A stretch of 40,180 nucleotides of DNA from the NCBI GenBank assembly GCA_903827955.1, contig CAIKKJ010000056.1:1-40180 (forward strand). Reading direction: 5' to 3'. Every line of letters starts with the position of its first letter. Positions within the stretch are counted from its first letter, which is position 1. Source of the DNA: an uncultured Verrucomicrobia subdivision 3 bacterium (lineage in GTDB: Bacteria; Verrucomicrobiota; Verrucomicrobiia; Limisphaerales; UBA11358). Positions 20,001-27,401 of this stretch are shown here, piece after piece. Both the position numbers and the translations under genes were made by a program. The notes under the pieces are model-generated. The model was not told the origin of the DNA. It made no database searches and saw only the letters and a program-made list of their open reading frames with translations.

Positions 20001-20172
20001 CAGACCGAAGACGACTCACTAACACGACTTCGCCGCTGGACTCACGACCCAACGTGCCGGATGCGCCGAAGATTTCTTCCGAAGCCACCACAGTTTGCCA
20101 ACCAAGTTCAGCAAACAGCTTGATAGCCGGTTGCTCAACCAGTTGGTCTTCGGTGAAGGCGTGGCTGCTCAT
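17032..20172 (-). CDS. hsdR: Type I restriction enzyme R subunit
   Basis: A 1046-residue translocating restriction subunit. The N-terminal nuclease has the RPD...VIELKK pattern (Asp150, Glu164, Lys166). The helicase motor has Walker A QTQGSGKS (300-307), a DEAH box at 399-402 with FTGTP after it, and QTIARANRVYPGK late in the second motor domain. A helical C-terminus follows and should dock on HsdM/HsdS. It cuts unmethylated DNA after ATP-driven translocation and needs HsdM and HsdS. It begins 6 bases after the nuclease gene that separates it from hsdS, in one transcript. It is full-length, with no disruption seen. Confidence 0.95.
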   Translation of the reverse strand: MSSHAFTEDQLVEQPAIKLFAELGWQTVVASEEIFGASGTLGRESSGEVVLVSRLRSALVKLNPSLPTDAIDAAVDELTRDRGAMSLVSANSQIYQHLKDGIKVSVPDKINGGQKTERLQVMDWENPANNDFLLVSQLSITGALYTRRPDLVAFVNGLPLVVIELKKPGVPARSAFDDNLKCYKSDIPQLFVYNALLIASNGTDSRVGSLTADWERFFEWKRIEHENEPRRVSLDVILRGTCDKNRLLDLVENFTLFSEHKAGLIKIIGQNHQFLGVNNAIASMLKARQMGHGRGGVFWQTQGSGKSFSMVFFAQKVLRKLVGDWKFVVVTDRVELDEQIAKTFAAVGACKDDVDNHAESGAHLRDLLRGNHRYVFTLIHKFQTPEVLCDQSDVIVLTDEAHRSQYDTMAVNMRSALPRALFLAFTGTPLIAGEERTKEVFGDYVSVYDFQQSVEDGATVPLFYENRTPELQLVNPDLNDDIYDVIDAAGLDEDQEAKLERELGKQYHILTRDDRLETVAKDIVRHFLGRGFQGKAMVVSIDKATALRMHDKVRKYLDLEKQRVQTALRGPAMPKSTENELLDRLNVINTTDMALIVSSSQNEIEQMAKLGLDIVPHRKRINDSQPPLDEKFKDPKDNLRIVFVCAMWLTGFDAPSCSTVYLDKPMRNHTLMQTIARANRVYPGKHSGMIVDYANVFASLEKALAIYGKGGDGGNPVKDKAKLIADLRKAVKDATAFCANRDVVLADIEKSPVGMERLQLVGDAVDALIAPDQMRRDFFGHERLVNTLYRAVKPDPASLEFYGVVACLTTIGDAIRTKINPNPVDISVVMGSINKVLDDAVEGVAIHDKTTAKIDLSQIDFEALAKRLKKAKHQNTDLEVLKAAIRAQLERLISLNRTRTDLGKKFEELIEEYNSGGKNIDDLLDFLRELSQEESRHVREHLSEEELVILDILTRPAPELTTEERAEIKKVAKQLLTKLKGLLVLDWRKRQSSQAKVRDTIKDVLDVGLPRAYSPELYEQKCAVIFEHIYESYPQSGEGVYSGMNN

Positions 20173-20178
20173 AACGGT

Positions 20179-21201
20179 TTAGTTTGTCCACTGCTTCCAC
20201 TTCCTGAGAACTTTTTTTGTCGCATTAGCCAAAACAACATCATTGTGTGAATCGGCAATTTTAACTTCGTGGATTACTTTCAATGCTGTGGAGTTGCGGT
20301 ATGCCATGATATTCCACTTTCCATCATCATCCACGAACAAACCGACTCCCACACCTTTGGTTTTGCCATGTGTTTTCCGAAAGTGAATATAGGAATTAAT
20401 CCCAATCCAACGATAGTATTTTGATTTGTCTTTGCCTTCTTCCCACCAATGCCCAAGCTGCGGACTGAACCGATAATTTTTTTTAGCAACTTTGGCGATT
20501 TGCTTGTTGGATCGGCTCTCTTCAAATATCGCTTCCATCATCCGCACCCAATCTGCCGCCGTCTGGAAAATATCTGACTGCATAGAAAACCATCCGAATT
20601 TAGTCTTCTCAGGGTAGCGAAGCCGATGCAGAGCTTTTGCAAGGGCGTTCATCGCCGATTTTGAAATTCTTGTTGGCACATGCATATTGGCGTTCTCCAG
20701 ATAGTTGATGAAATTTTGAGCGATGAACTTGTCTATGGCCGATAGTTTTTTGGGCGATTTCACTAGCTCAAACAGAGCCAAGTAGTAGTCACGCCAATGC
20801 AGAATTTCCCATTCGCCATACGCTCGGTCATGGGGGAAATAATTTTTGACGAGTGCGATTTTCTTGGCGGATTTCAAGTCCCGGTCAGAACTGTAATTCT
20901 TCAACTGGTTGGGATGCAGCGGAGCATCCACCTTGTTTTCAACGATGGCAGCAATGCGACCACCGTTGTAAATCGCCAAGTCCAATCGTCCAACGGTTGA
21001 AATCTGCGTCCTTGCGGTGCATTTGGATGGCACGATCTTTTTGCTGACGCCCAAGAACGTGAGGAAAATTTTGCGAAATGCAATGGACTGATTGAAGCAA
21101 GCGGCAGTGATCTGCGTCAGCCGATCCTCGGTGTAGGAACGATAATCGCCTTCCAGCATTTGCACGAACAATCCATCGTTGTGTTCTGCTGAATGGCTCA
21201 T
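20179..21201 (-). CDS. Predicted PD-(D/E)XK nuclease inside the type I RM operon
   Basis: A 340-residue protein placed between hsdS (3 bases upstream) and hsdR (6 bases downstream). Residues 71-103 carry a PD-(D/E)XK nuclease core of the PDDEXK_4 type: GRLDLAIYNG supplies Asp74, AIVENKVDAP supplies Glu88 and Lys90, and Gln99 follows in LHPNQLKNY. The C-terminal two thirds (about 150-340) is helical then beta-rich (WWEEGKDKSKYYRWIGI, GVGVGLFVDDDGKWNIM) and is not recognised. It has no methyltransferase or helicase motifs and is not a standard RM subunit. It could be an accessory effector that acts when the RM system fails, or an independent defence gene carried in the operon. That is inference from context. 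Confidence 0.8.
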   Translation of the reverse strand: MSHSAEHNDGLFVQMLEGDYRSYTEDRLTQITAACFNQSIAFRKIFLTFLGVSKKIVPSKCTARTQISTVGRLDLAIYNGGRIAAIVENKVDAPLHPNQLKNYSSDRDLKSAKKIALVKNYFPHDRAYGEWEILHWRDYYLALFELVKSPKKLSAIDKFIAQNFINYLENANMHVPTRISKSAMNALAKALHRLRYPEKTKFGWFSMQSDIFQTAADWVRMMEAIFEESRSNKQIAKVAKKNYRFSPQLGHWWEEGKDKSKYYRWIGINSYIHFRKTHGKTKGVGVGLFVDDDGKWNIMAYRNSTALKVIHEVKIADSHNDVVLANATKKVLRKWKQWTN

Positions 21202-21204
21202 GGT

Positions 21205-22392
21205 TCAGTTCACGTTGATTTGTCCTGACATCAACCGTGGCAATAGCAGGTCACGGGTCTTGCGGAGGTTTTCGATAGTTCGTTCAAGCTTCAAAATTTG
21301 ATGCGATAGCGGAGCAGCAAAATCACCAAATTTCTGACACACATCAGCCGTTGGGACGATAAAAGTTTTGGATGCAAATTCTGGCCAATGTCCTTTGTAA
21401 TCATTGAAAACTACCAACCCATTGGTTGCCCAATACAGCCAATAAATGTTTCGATGAACTTGTGGATTTGGAACGAAAGGCAGCACGTTTTGGATAGCTG
21501 AAAATGGAAAATGAATTAGCCGTTGGTAGCAGGTATGATTTGCAAATACGATTATTGGATTATCCTCGCTTGCCACAACGCCCGGTTCGTCATCGTGATA
21601 ACCTATGATTCCACTTTTGCCTTGGTCAAAAACTGGCACAGCCCCGTTTGGGCTAACGGTTTTCGTGTCATATTTTTTACCAAGCGGAATTCGTTCCACC
21701 ATTTCTTCGACCGTTTTGACATCCCATCCCTTCGGAATTTTCCCCAACGGTGAATCCACCATTGGCGTCTTGGCGTGATTGGGATAACGAAAGTTCACGA
21801 ACCACTCACGGTAAAGATTGCGAGCCATCCGCTCCAAAATCTTAATGCGCCGCTGGCAGTTCTCAATCAACTCGTCGTATGCCGACAGGATGCCAGCAAT
21901 GCGCTGTTGAACGGGAAGCGGAGGTTGGAGAACTTCAAAATCTTCAATGGTCGTTTTGGTTAGTGCCTCCCTTGTAGCGCCACCCTGAGCAAGTGTTAGT
22001 AGTCGGGTTTTGAATTGGACGCTGTTGATACAGTTCAAAACAAAACGTGCATCCGCCATGTTTGGATGAACCCTTATTATAGCAACGTGCTGATTTACTC
22101 GTGCGGGTTGAAACTTTAACGGAGCTAAACAACAACGAGCCACAGATGCGCCAGTGATATTCAGCAGGATGTCATCCTTTTGAACAATGACATTTTCCAA
22201 TTCCGCCGCTTGCTCATCATCAATGAATGCTAAGTCATCCTCCATGAAGCTGAAGTCATATACATTCATGCTCCGAATCAGCGGAATGCCCGAATTTTTG
22301 TATGCGTTTTTTCCACCCCTAGGAGTTGCGCCACTGCCGATTTTGGAGGTGATTTCCTTGAGCCGCTTTAATGGGAAATTTGAATTGCCCAT
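21205..22392 (-). CDS. hsdS: Type I restriction enzyme specificity subunit
   Basis: A 395-residue HsdS with two target-recognition domains (about 1-155 and 210-355). They are divided by a conserved helical spacer (PLPVQQRIAGILSAYDELIE at about 157-177, continuing to REWFVNFRYP) and closed by a second helix (IENLRKTRDLLLPRLMSGQI). It sets the bipartite DNA sequence that HsdM methylates. Each half recognises one part, but the sequence cannot be read from the protein. It starts 2 bases after the hsdM stop, and the next gene starts 3 bases after its own stop. Confidence 0.93.
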   Translation of the reverse strand: MGNSNFPLKRLKEITSKIGSGATPRGGKNAYKNSGIPLIRSMNVYDFSFMEDDLAFIDDEQAAELENVIVQKDDILLNITGASVARCCLAPLKFQPARVNQHVAIIRVHPNMADARFVLNCINSVQFKTRLLTLAQGGATREALTKTTIEDFEVLQPPLPVQQRIAGILSAYDELIENCQRRIKILERMARNLYREWFVNFRYPNHAKTPMVDSPLGKIPKGWDVKTVEEMVERIPLGKKYDTKTVSPNGAVPVFDQGKSGIIGYHDDEPGVVASEDNPIIVFANHTCYQRLIHFPFSAIQNVLPFVPNPQVHRNIYWLYWATNGLVVFNDYKGHWPEFASKTFIVPTADVCQKFGDFAAPLSHQILKLERTIENLRKTRDLLLPRLMSGQINVN

Positions 22393-22394
22393 GG

Positions 22395-24014
22395 CTACGC
22401 CTCCAAAATCTCCGCCACGTTTGCCGCAATGGTTTTCTCCAACTTGCGAGCTGCGGTATTCAGCGTTTCAAGTTCTTCGTTCAATGTTTCCAACTGCTCC
22501 TTGAAATCTTCGTCGCTGACTTCTTCACCTGCCGCCACCCCAACGTAACGGCCAGGATTGAGTGACCATCCTTGCGCTTCAATTTCCGCAAGCGTGGCCA
22601 CCTTGCAGAATCCCGCCACGTCCGCATATTTCGCCTTGGCTCCAAAAATTTCCTTCACCTTGGCCTTGGCTTCGTCGCCACCCAACGTGAAATCCAATTC
22701 TTCGCCCCGATACAACTGCACCACGTTGGCAATGAATCCAACCTGTGCCGATGTCCACTCCCGATGAGCACGGTCAACTTGGCGGTAGATGTGCCGTGCA
22801 TCAATGAATAGCACACTGTCAGCCCTTGGTGTCTTTGTCTTGCCCTTGTCGAAGAACCAAAGGGTGACAGGGAGCGTGACGGTGTAGAACATGTTTGGCC
22901 CCACGGCCACCATCACGTCCACGGCCTTGGCTTCAACCAACTTCTTGCGCAGTTCCATCTCGCTACTGCGAGCATCGGACGCAGAGTTGGCCATGACGAA
23001 TCCTGCACGACCTTTGGGATTGAGCGACGAATAAAAAAGTTGAATCCACAGGTAGTTGCCGTTGTCCGTGGATGGCAACCCAAACGGATAGCGACGACCT
23101 GCACCAACCGATTCTTTCAGCCGGTCTTTGTCCACGGCATTGACGTTGAACGGTGGATTCGCCAGAACGAAGTCAAACTTGCCCGTGGCTTCATGCGGGT
23201 CATCGTAATAGCTGTTGGTCTGACCACCGTGCTTGATGTCGCCTTCCAATCCATGCACGGCCAAGTTCATCCGGCACAAACGACCTGTCTCATCGGTCTT
23301 CTCCACGCCAAACACACTGAGTTCCGATGATGGATTCTTTTTATGCTCGCTCACGAACCGAGCGGATTGCACGAACATGCCGCCTGAACCACACGCAGGG
23401 TCAAGAATGCGACCATGAAACGGTTCAATCACTTCGGTCAGCAACCGCACGATGCTGGATGGCGTGTAAAATTCACCACCGCCTTGGCCTTCGGTCATGG
23501 CGAACTCGCCAAGAAAATATTCGTAGATACGGCCAAAGGCGTCGTAGTCCAGTGTGGCGGGAATCTCTGACACCATTTTCAACAGTCCCTTGAGCAGTGT
23601 GCTCGTGAAGATGTTGTAGGTCTTGGGCAGCACACCGGAGAGCTGCGAGTTATTGCTTTCAATGTTTCGCATCGCCTCGTTGACCTTGGCACCGATGTCC
23701 GATGCTTCGGGCAAACTGAGCAGATAATCAAACCGGCTGGTGGCTGGCAGGAACAGAACGCCTTCGGCCTGATATGCGCTTGGGTCATCCACCCGTGAAC
23801 CACGACGTGATGAGGCACTGGTTTTGTCCAGCTTGGCACGTTGGGCAGCAAACCGCACTTCGGCGAACCGCAGGAAGATAAGGCCAAGGACGGGTTGGGA
23901 ATATTGCGCAGCACTGAGGCTGGAATTGGCACGGAATTGGTCAGCGGCATCCCATAGCCGTTTTTCCAGTGTATCTGTTCCGGCATCTTTTCCCGTTGGA
24001 GCGACCCATTGCAT
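22395..24014 (-). CDS. hsdM: Type I RM N6-adenine DNA methyltransferase (M subunit)
   Basis: A 539-residue HsdM that adds a methyl group from S-adenosylmethionine to adenine N6 at the HsdS-defined site. An N-terminal helical HsdM_N domain ([20 protein letters not shown]) is followed by the methylase domain. AdoMet-binding [10 protein letters not shown] is at 205-214 and catalytic NPPFN at 286-290. A coiled C-terminal end contacts HsdS. The ATG at 24014 is the first good start, because the frame upstream has stops. It leads the operon hsdM-hsdS-nuclease-hsdR, and a terminator at 24199 separates it from upstream minus-strand genes. Confidence 0.95.
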   Translation of the reverse strand: MQWVAPTGKDAGTDTLEKRLWDAADQFRANSSLSAAQYSQPVLGLIFLRFAEVRFAAQRAKLDKTSASSRRGSRVDDPSAYQAEGVLFLPATSRFDYLLSLPEASDIGAKVNEAMRNIESNNSQLSGVLPKTYNIFTSTLLKGLLKMVSEIPATLDYDAFGRIYEYFLGEFAMTEGQGGGEFYTPSSIVRLLTEVIEPFHGRILDPACGSGGMFVQSARFVSEHKKNPSSELSVFGVEKTDETGRLCRMNLAVHGLEGDIKHGGQTNSYYDDPHEATGKFDFVLANPPFNVNAVDKDRLKESVGAGRRYPFGLPSTDNGNYLWIQLFYSSLNPKGRAGFVMANSASDARSSEMELRKKLVEAKAVDVMVAVGPNMFYTVTLPVTLWFFDKGKTKTPRADSVLFIDARHIYRQVDRAHREWTSAQVGFIANVVQLYRGEELDFTLGGDEAKAKVKEIFGAKAKYADVAGFCKVATLAEIEAQGWSLNPGRYVGVAAGEEVSDEDFKEQLETLNEELETLNTAARKLEKTIAANVAEILEA

Positions 24015-24198
24015 ACGTGCCGGGCATGGTAGGGAGGAAGATGTTTAGCAGCAAAGGTAAATGTTCACAAAACCCTTGCACGGCGAGGAATGCCACTTCC
24101 GGGCGATGATTGGCCTCAAAAGCGGTGCTGACAGCCAAAATCGTCTCTGAACGCCTTAAACAAATGCCAATTTCGTCGTCAAATCACTACATGTGCAG

Positions 24199-24234
24199 CA
24201 AAAACGCCACACCAGTTTGAGGCTGGTGCGGCGT
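24199..24234 (-). terminator. Rho-independent terminator upstream of hsdM
   Basis: On the minus strand, a 12-bp stem (24234-24223 with 24215-24204, one G-U) with a seven-base loop and a following U-run. It ends transcription arriving from the small genes at 24.25-24.62 kb, so hsdM needs its own promoter in the 185 bases downstream. None is clear to me. Confidence 0.82.
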
Positions 24235-24251
24235 GAATGGGGAAATCTGCG

Positions 24252-24440
24252 TTATAGCTGCTTGATGCGGAAGAATAGTTGGTTCCAGTCAGCCACATCC
24301 CAATAGTTCGTCGTGCGCCAACTGTTCGTCGTGGCCGTGAAGACACCACCGCTATTCGTCCAGTTGAGCAGGTCGCCAGACACTTGAACTTGGTAGTTCG
24401 TGCCAGCATGAAGATTGATGGCTGCGACGATGTTTAGCCC
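24252..24440 (-). pseudogene. C-terminal fragment of a secreted verrucomicrobial-type protein
   Basis: About 60 codons in a frame with no start codon of its own (AAINLHAGTNYQVQVSGDLL, then NWTNSGG, WDVADWNQLFFRIKQL). This looks like the closing module of large secreted proteins of this group, which typically end in a YQVQVS-DL-NW strand pair and an F(Y/F)R tail. It follows the 62-codon gene at a shifted frame. I read it as a fragment left after rearrangement. A frameshift fusing it to the upstream small gene is possible, but no slippery site is apparent. Confidence 0.55.
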
Positions 24441-24622
24441 TTCACAAACCGCATCAGTTGGTTCCCGTTCACCGTCTGATTGCGGCTTACATCTGTGGTC
24501 TTGCCGTTCCGATACGTCGCTAGAGTTTTGCCGGTCTTGAAATCGGTGAGGTAGGTCTGTGTGCCGGTAGTCTTCACCGTGGCCAACATCTTTCCTCGTG
24601 AATTTCGTATGTAGTCTGCCAT
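24434..24622 (-). CDS. 62-residue basic protein with YIRNSRGK-type repeats
   Basis: A short protein opening MADYIRNSRGKMLATVKTTG, then TYLTDFKTGKTLATYRNG and a QLMRFVKG end. Strand-turn units around G-K or N-G-K turns repeat about every 15-18 residues, a pattern seen in small phage- or island-encoded proteins that report a residue sequence such as YDxxGRxLG. Its function is not known. It lies upstream of the fragment and terminator on the same strand. Confidence 0.5.
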   Translation of the reverse strand: MADYIRNSRGKMLATVKTTGTQTYLTDFKTGKTLATYRNGKTTDVSRNQTVNGNQLMRFVKG

Positions 24623-24899
24623 TGGTTTTCAAAGTCCTGTTCTGTTCGCCTCACCTACACTTTTCGGTAGGAAAGTGGAAAAGTTTTTTTCGCAATATTT
24701 TCACACCTCACCGTTTTCTGCGCCTTAGTCCGTGTAAATCCTTACATGACAAGACGAATTATTTACAAATTGGTGCTGTTTGGTTTTAAGCTGATGGAAT
24801 CTGGTTGGTTGGAATTAGCTGAACAGCTCTTCCATCTCTGGCACATGATGCATTGATGCCAAACTCGAAGTCAATCACACGCCAGGCTTAATGCGGTTT

Positions 24900-25166
24900 T
24901 CAATTTGAAATCGTTACATGTGGTTCTTCGCCCACAATCACGACGCCACCAAGTGCATCGGCAAATTCTTGCAGCTCACCCAACCGTTTTCGAGATAGTC
25001 GCTTTGCCTTGGTCACAAATTTGGCGGGGTCATCGAGCAGGATGTTGATGTGCTGCTCATACGTCGGAGCCTTCATCGCTTGCATGAATTGCAACAGAGT
25101 GGCGAGTGTGACCTTTAAGACTTTAGGCTTCCGTTGTTTAGCTGATTTTGAAATTCGTTTCGTCAT
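24900..25166 (-). CDS. Small basic protein, second gene of an unknown pair
   Basis: An 88-residue protein with a Lys/Arg-rich start (TKRISKSAKQRKPKVLK), a helix (ATLLQFMQAMKAPTYEQHIN), a second helix (SRKRLGELQEFADAL) and a closing strand (GGVVIVGEEPHVTISN). I chose the ATG at 25166 because a GAGGAA ribosome-binding sequence lies 3 bases before it. It starts 7 bases after the stop of the upstream gene, so the two form one transcript. The basic start suggests nucleic acid binding. The family is unknown to me. Confidence 0.68.
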   Translation of the reverse strand: MTKRISKSAKQRKPKVLKVTLATLLQFMQAMKAPTYEQHINILLDDPAKFVTKAKRLSRKRLGELQEFADALGGVVIVGEEPHVTISN

Positions 25167-25173
25167 AGGTTCC

Positions 25174-25647
25174 TCACAAAGAAAACAAAACCACGCTCTC
25201 ACCACCGTCCAAATTCAAATCACCCGTCACACGGCGACAGTCATAAATTTTGAATTTCACACTCGCTAGTTCACTGACTGCATTGGCAATGCGGTGAAGT
25301 TCGTCTTCGTTGAATTGACGACGTTTCAAGCGGTGGAGACTCAACTTGGCACGTCTCACCACGAGGAACGTCAGGAACGATATGGGGCTTGCGAACCTGA
25401 ATTGGAACATCACGGGTAAGTCTGACGGAACAACGTGCGTGTAAAACTGGTTGTAAACCTTGCCACAGTTGGCGCAACTCGCACACGTCACGGCGTCATC
25501 AAGGTTGTCCTGAATTGAGTCCTGCCAGTGAGGGTGCTTGTGGGTTAGGTCTTTGCCGGAAGCGATGTCATCAAACACGGTCAAAATTCTGCGAACACAT
25601 GGTTCGGTTTCTGCCGTCAAAAGGGAATTATCTTTGTGCGTTTTCAT
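25174..25647 (-). CDS. Protein with Cys cluster and DnaB-like stretch, unknown
   Basis: A 157-residue protein. A Cys-rich segment CASCANCGKVY (about 53-64) looks like a zinc or metal site. Further on, SLHRLKRRQFNEDELHRIAN followed by AVSELASVKFKIYDCR resembles, by eye, the segment of DnaB-type helicases that follows Walker A and reads HRLRRGxLxxxDWxRLxxA then PIYIDD. No Walker A is present, so it cannot be an active helicase and may only share that sub-fold. The ATG at 25647 is preferred over a GTG nine codons upstream. It leads a two-gene unit preceded by a shared upstream motif. Confidence 0.62.
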   Translation of the reverse strand: MKTHKDNSLLTAETEPCVRRILTVFDDIASGKDLTHKHPHWQDSIQDNLDDAVTCASCANCGKVYNQFYTHVVPSDLPVMFQFRFASPISFLTFLVVRRAKLSLHRLKRRQFNEDELHRIANAVSELASVKFKIYDCRRVTGDLNLDGGESVVLFSL

Positions 25648-25673
25648 CTCCAATAAATAGAAATTCCAAAACA

Positions 25674-25696
25674 CAAACGATTGATTCCGATTAATT
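25674..25696. promoter_or_regulatory. Bipartite upstream motif, copy 1 (CAAACGA-N6-CCGATTAATT)
   Basis: Seventeen fixed bases in a 23-base frame, CAAACGA then six variable bases then CCGATTAATT. It lies about 27 bases upstream of the unit starting at 25647 and recurs at 27806-27828 upstream of the gene at 27728, with the same orientation relative to the gene. Candidate binding site for a common regulator, or a shared promoter element. The role is inferred. Confidence 0.5.
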
Positions 25697-26115
25697 TTAA
25701 TCTACGAATTTTATTTGAAGAGAGAAGCTAAGATTTAATTCCAGAAAATCTTGGCGGTAGAGTTTCTTTGTCCTTCGATAATTGATTCGTCTGGTTTTGA
25801 TTTGGGCAGATGAAACCTTCTCAAATCATTCATCAAGTGACCCTAGCAGTGAGTTTCTATGTGGGTTTATTTCTATTGCTGCTATTCAGTGTTTCAATGT
25901 CCTTCGTCTTGGTATGACTTGGTGCATCTGGTGGTGATTTCACTCGTCAGGCTACTTAACCACATCGGCGTTGATAGTTGCTCCGACCTTGCATACCTAC
26001 TGCAAGTGAACCTAAGCCAACATCACCGATTAACCAAAAGGTCTTGGTTTATCCTCCATGCCAATACGAGCACATGGATTCGACTTCAATACATATCGCC
26101 GTGCCAACAGAGAAT
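25697..26115. other. Noncoding stretch between two small operons
   Basis: No convincing gene in either strand. Open frames here are short, lack start sites or ribosome-binding sequences and have implausible composition. The stretch repeats GATTAATTTTAAT at 25689-25701 (edge of the previous motif) and 26134-26146 (in the end of the next gene). Confidence 0.4.
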
Positions 26116-26526
26116 TCAGAAAAACTGCATTGGGATTAATTTTAATTTGCAGCAACGGTAGGTGTGCATCACGTTGCTGACTCTTTTGCCTTCGTAAACA
26201 CGAACGGGGTCAGGGATAAACAAGATATGTCGCTCTCCATCAATTTTGGGGGTGATGTCCTTCAACTGACCGTCCGGTGAAATCCAAACAGCGTGGAATT
26301 CACCTTCAACGTAACGTTGTCGGCACTCCCAAATTGTCCAGCCATGTTGAATGGCACCACCATCCATTTTGATTTTCTGCTGAACATTGGGAAAGCAGTG
26401 GTTTGGCAAGAATGATTCTGTGTCGGTCACGGGCACATACACAGGTTTGGCGGTTAAGCCGAGTTTGCGCCTCAAGCCTAAGACATTTCGATTTACCCTA
26501 CGGGGAGTTGTTGAAACGAGTTTCAT
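26116..26526 (-). CDS. NADAR-partner protein of unknown function
   Basis: A 136-residue protein whose ATG overlaps the stop of the NADAR gene by one base, so they are translationally coupled. The middle resembles a family I have seen in islands and phages: NVQQKIKMDGGAIQHGWTIW, then EFHAVWISPDGQLKDITPK with many conserved Trp/Gly positions. No catalytic set is recognised. The N-terminus is basic. The coupling suggests it works with the NADAR protein. Confidence 0.65.
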   Translation of the reverse strand: MKLVSTTPRRVNRNVLGLRRKLGLTAKPVYVPVTDTESFLPNHCFPNVQQKIKMDGGAIQHGWTIWECRQRYVEGEFHAVWISPDGQLKDITPKIDGERHILFIPDPVRVYEGKRVSNVMHTYRCCKLKLIPMQFF

Positions 26527-27011
26527 CAGTTCAACCCCCCATCACGAAGTTCCATCCATAGCGACCCAAGCAAATTCTCCCCAACCCACACCCCATCCAC
26601 CAACTTCATACCCCAAGGGTCTGATTTTCTAGGCCGGTTCGACACATCCTCCACCAAGGTTTTACCCAAGGTAGCCTTCAACCCCTCACCAACCTTGCGG
26701 TGGGTTTTCAACTTCAACCCAAGGCACAACCGCATATTATTCAAATCCACCGCACTGCACGGCTCCACGACCCGTTCAGCCTTGCACCGTTTGCTAATCA
26801 TCTTCGCCGCCATTGGGGAGCATTGTTTCCAAATCTCGTTACGCACAGGGGAACCAGCCGGAAAGCGTAGAGCCTGAAAAAGAGCCTCAGTCGTGCGCCA
26901 CCACACCCCATCAAATTGAACGGGAAATGGAGCCATATTGCCCAACCACCCAAAGGGCAAGGCAACCTTCGTGAAGGGTATCACCGTCGAATTATCCATA
27001 ATGTTCATCAT
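26526..27011 (-). CDS. NADAR (YbiA-like) domain protein, predicted ADP-ribosyl/N-glycosidase
   Basis: A 161-residue NADAR-family protein. Matching positions are LGNMAPFPVQFDG (23-35), the TTEALFQALRF helix (40-50, family usually has S-E-H), the LVEDVSNRP region (119-127), DPWGM (131-135) and the closing GENLLGSLWMELR. Some family members have been reported to remove ADP-ribose from nucleic acid bases or to cut N-glycosidic bonds of nucleotide metabolites, acting in the cytosol. Here the function is inferred. It has its own sigma70-type promoter at 27139-27166, with about 120 bases of leader. No ADP-ribosyltransferase toxin is visible nearby. Confidence 0.82.
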   Translation of the reverse strand: MMNIMDNSTVIPFTKVALPFGWLGNMAPFPVQFDGVWWRTTEALFQALRFPAGSPVRNEIWKQCSPMAAKMISKRCKAERVVEPCSAVDLNNMRLCLGLKLKTHRKVGEGLKATLGKTLVEDVSNRPRKSDPWGMKLVDGVWVGENLLGSLWMELRDGGLN

Positions 27012-27138
27012 AAAATCTCAGTTTTAGGGCATGGATTTCCTCACAAGGGCACAATGCACCTGTGTTTATAGCGGGGGAAATTAAAGTCCTAGCAGAGGAG
27101 TCAGCAGTTCAACACGCCAATTCATCTAGCATGACACA

Positions 27139-27166
27139 ATTATATAGATAAAAAACAAAAAGTCAA
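27139..27166 (-). promoter_or_regulatory. Sigma70-type promoter of the NADAR unit
   Basis: On the minus strand: -35 TTGACT (27166-27161), 16-base spacer, -10 TATAAT (27144-27139). It is close to consensus and points toward the NADAR gene, whose ATG is about 120 bases downstream. Confidence 0.75.
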
Positions 27167-27401
27167 GGAATAACCAATGAAATCAAGCTAAATACCATAT
27201 TCAACAAATGTCGCCGGTGAAAAATAAAGCCGGTAAATACGATTTTCCCCCAAAAAAAACCTCGAAAGTTTTAAGGGTGATTTTGACGGATTTGGGTCAA
27301 AAAGTCTGAAACCAATCCGGTAATTGCGTAATTACCGAAGTGGGTCATTTTGGTGTCCTGTCGTGCAGACTGACATCACCGGCAACCCCCACCAGAAAAG
27401 T
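27167..27401. other. Noncoding gap with a palindrome (operator candidate)
   Basis: About 235 bases without a gene. It contains a perfect 8-bp inverted repeat at 27318-27337 (CGGTAATT, GCGT, AATTACCG), which could be a repressor site or an RNA hairpin. No T-run follows it. Confidence 0.5.

Noticed and set aside
25859-26161. 100-codon plus-strand frame in the island gap
   Set aside because: Odd residue composition, no ribosome-binding sequence, and it runs into the antisense of the next gene.
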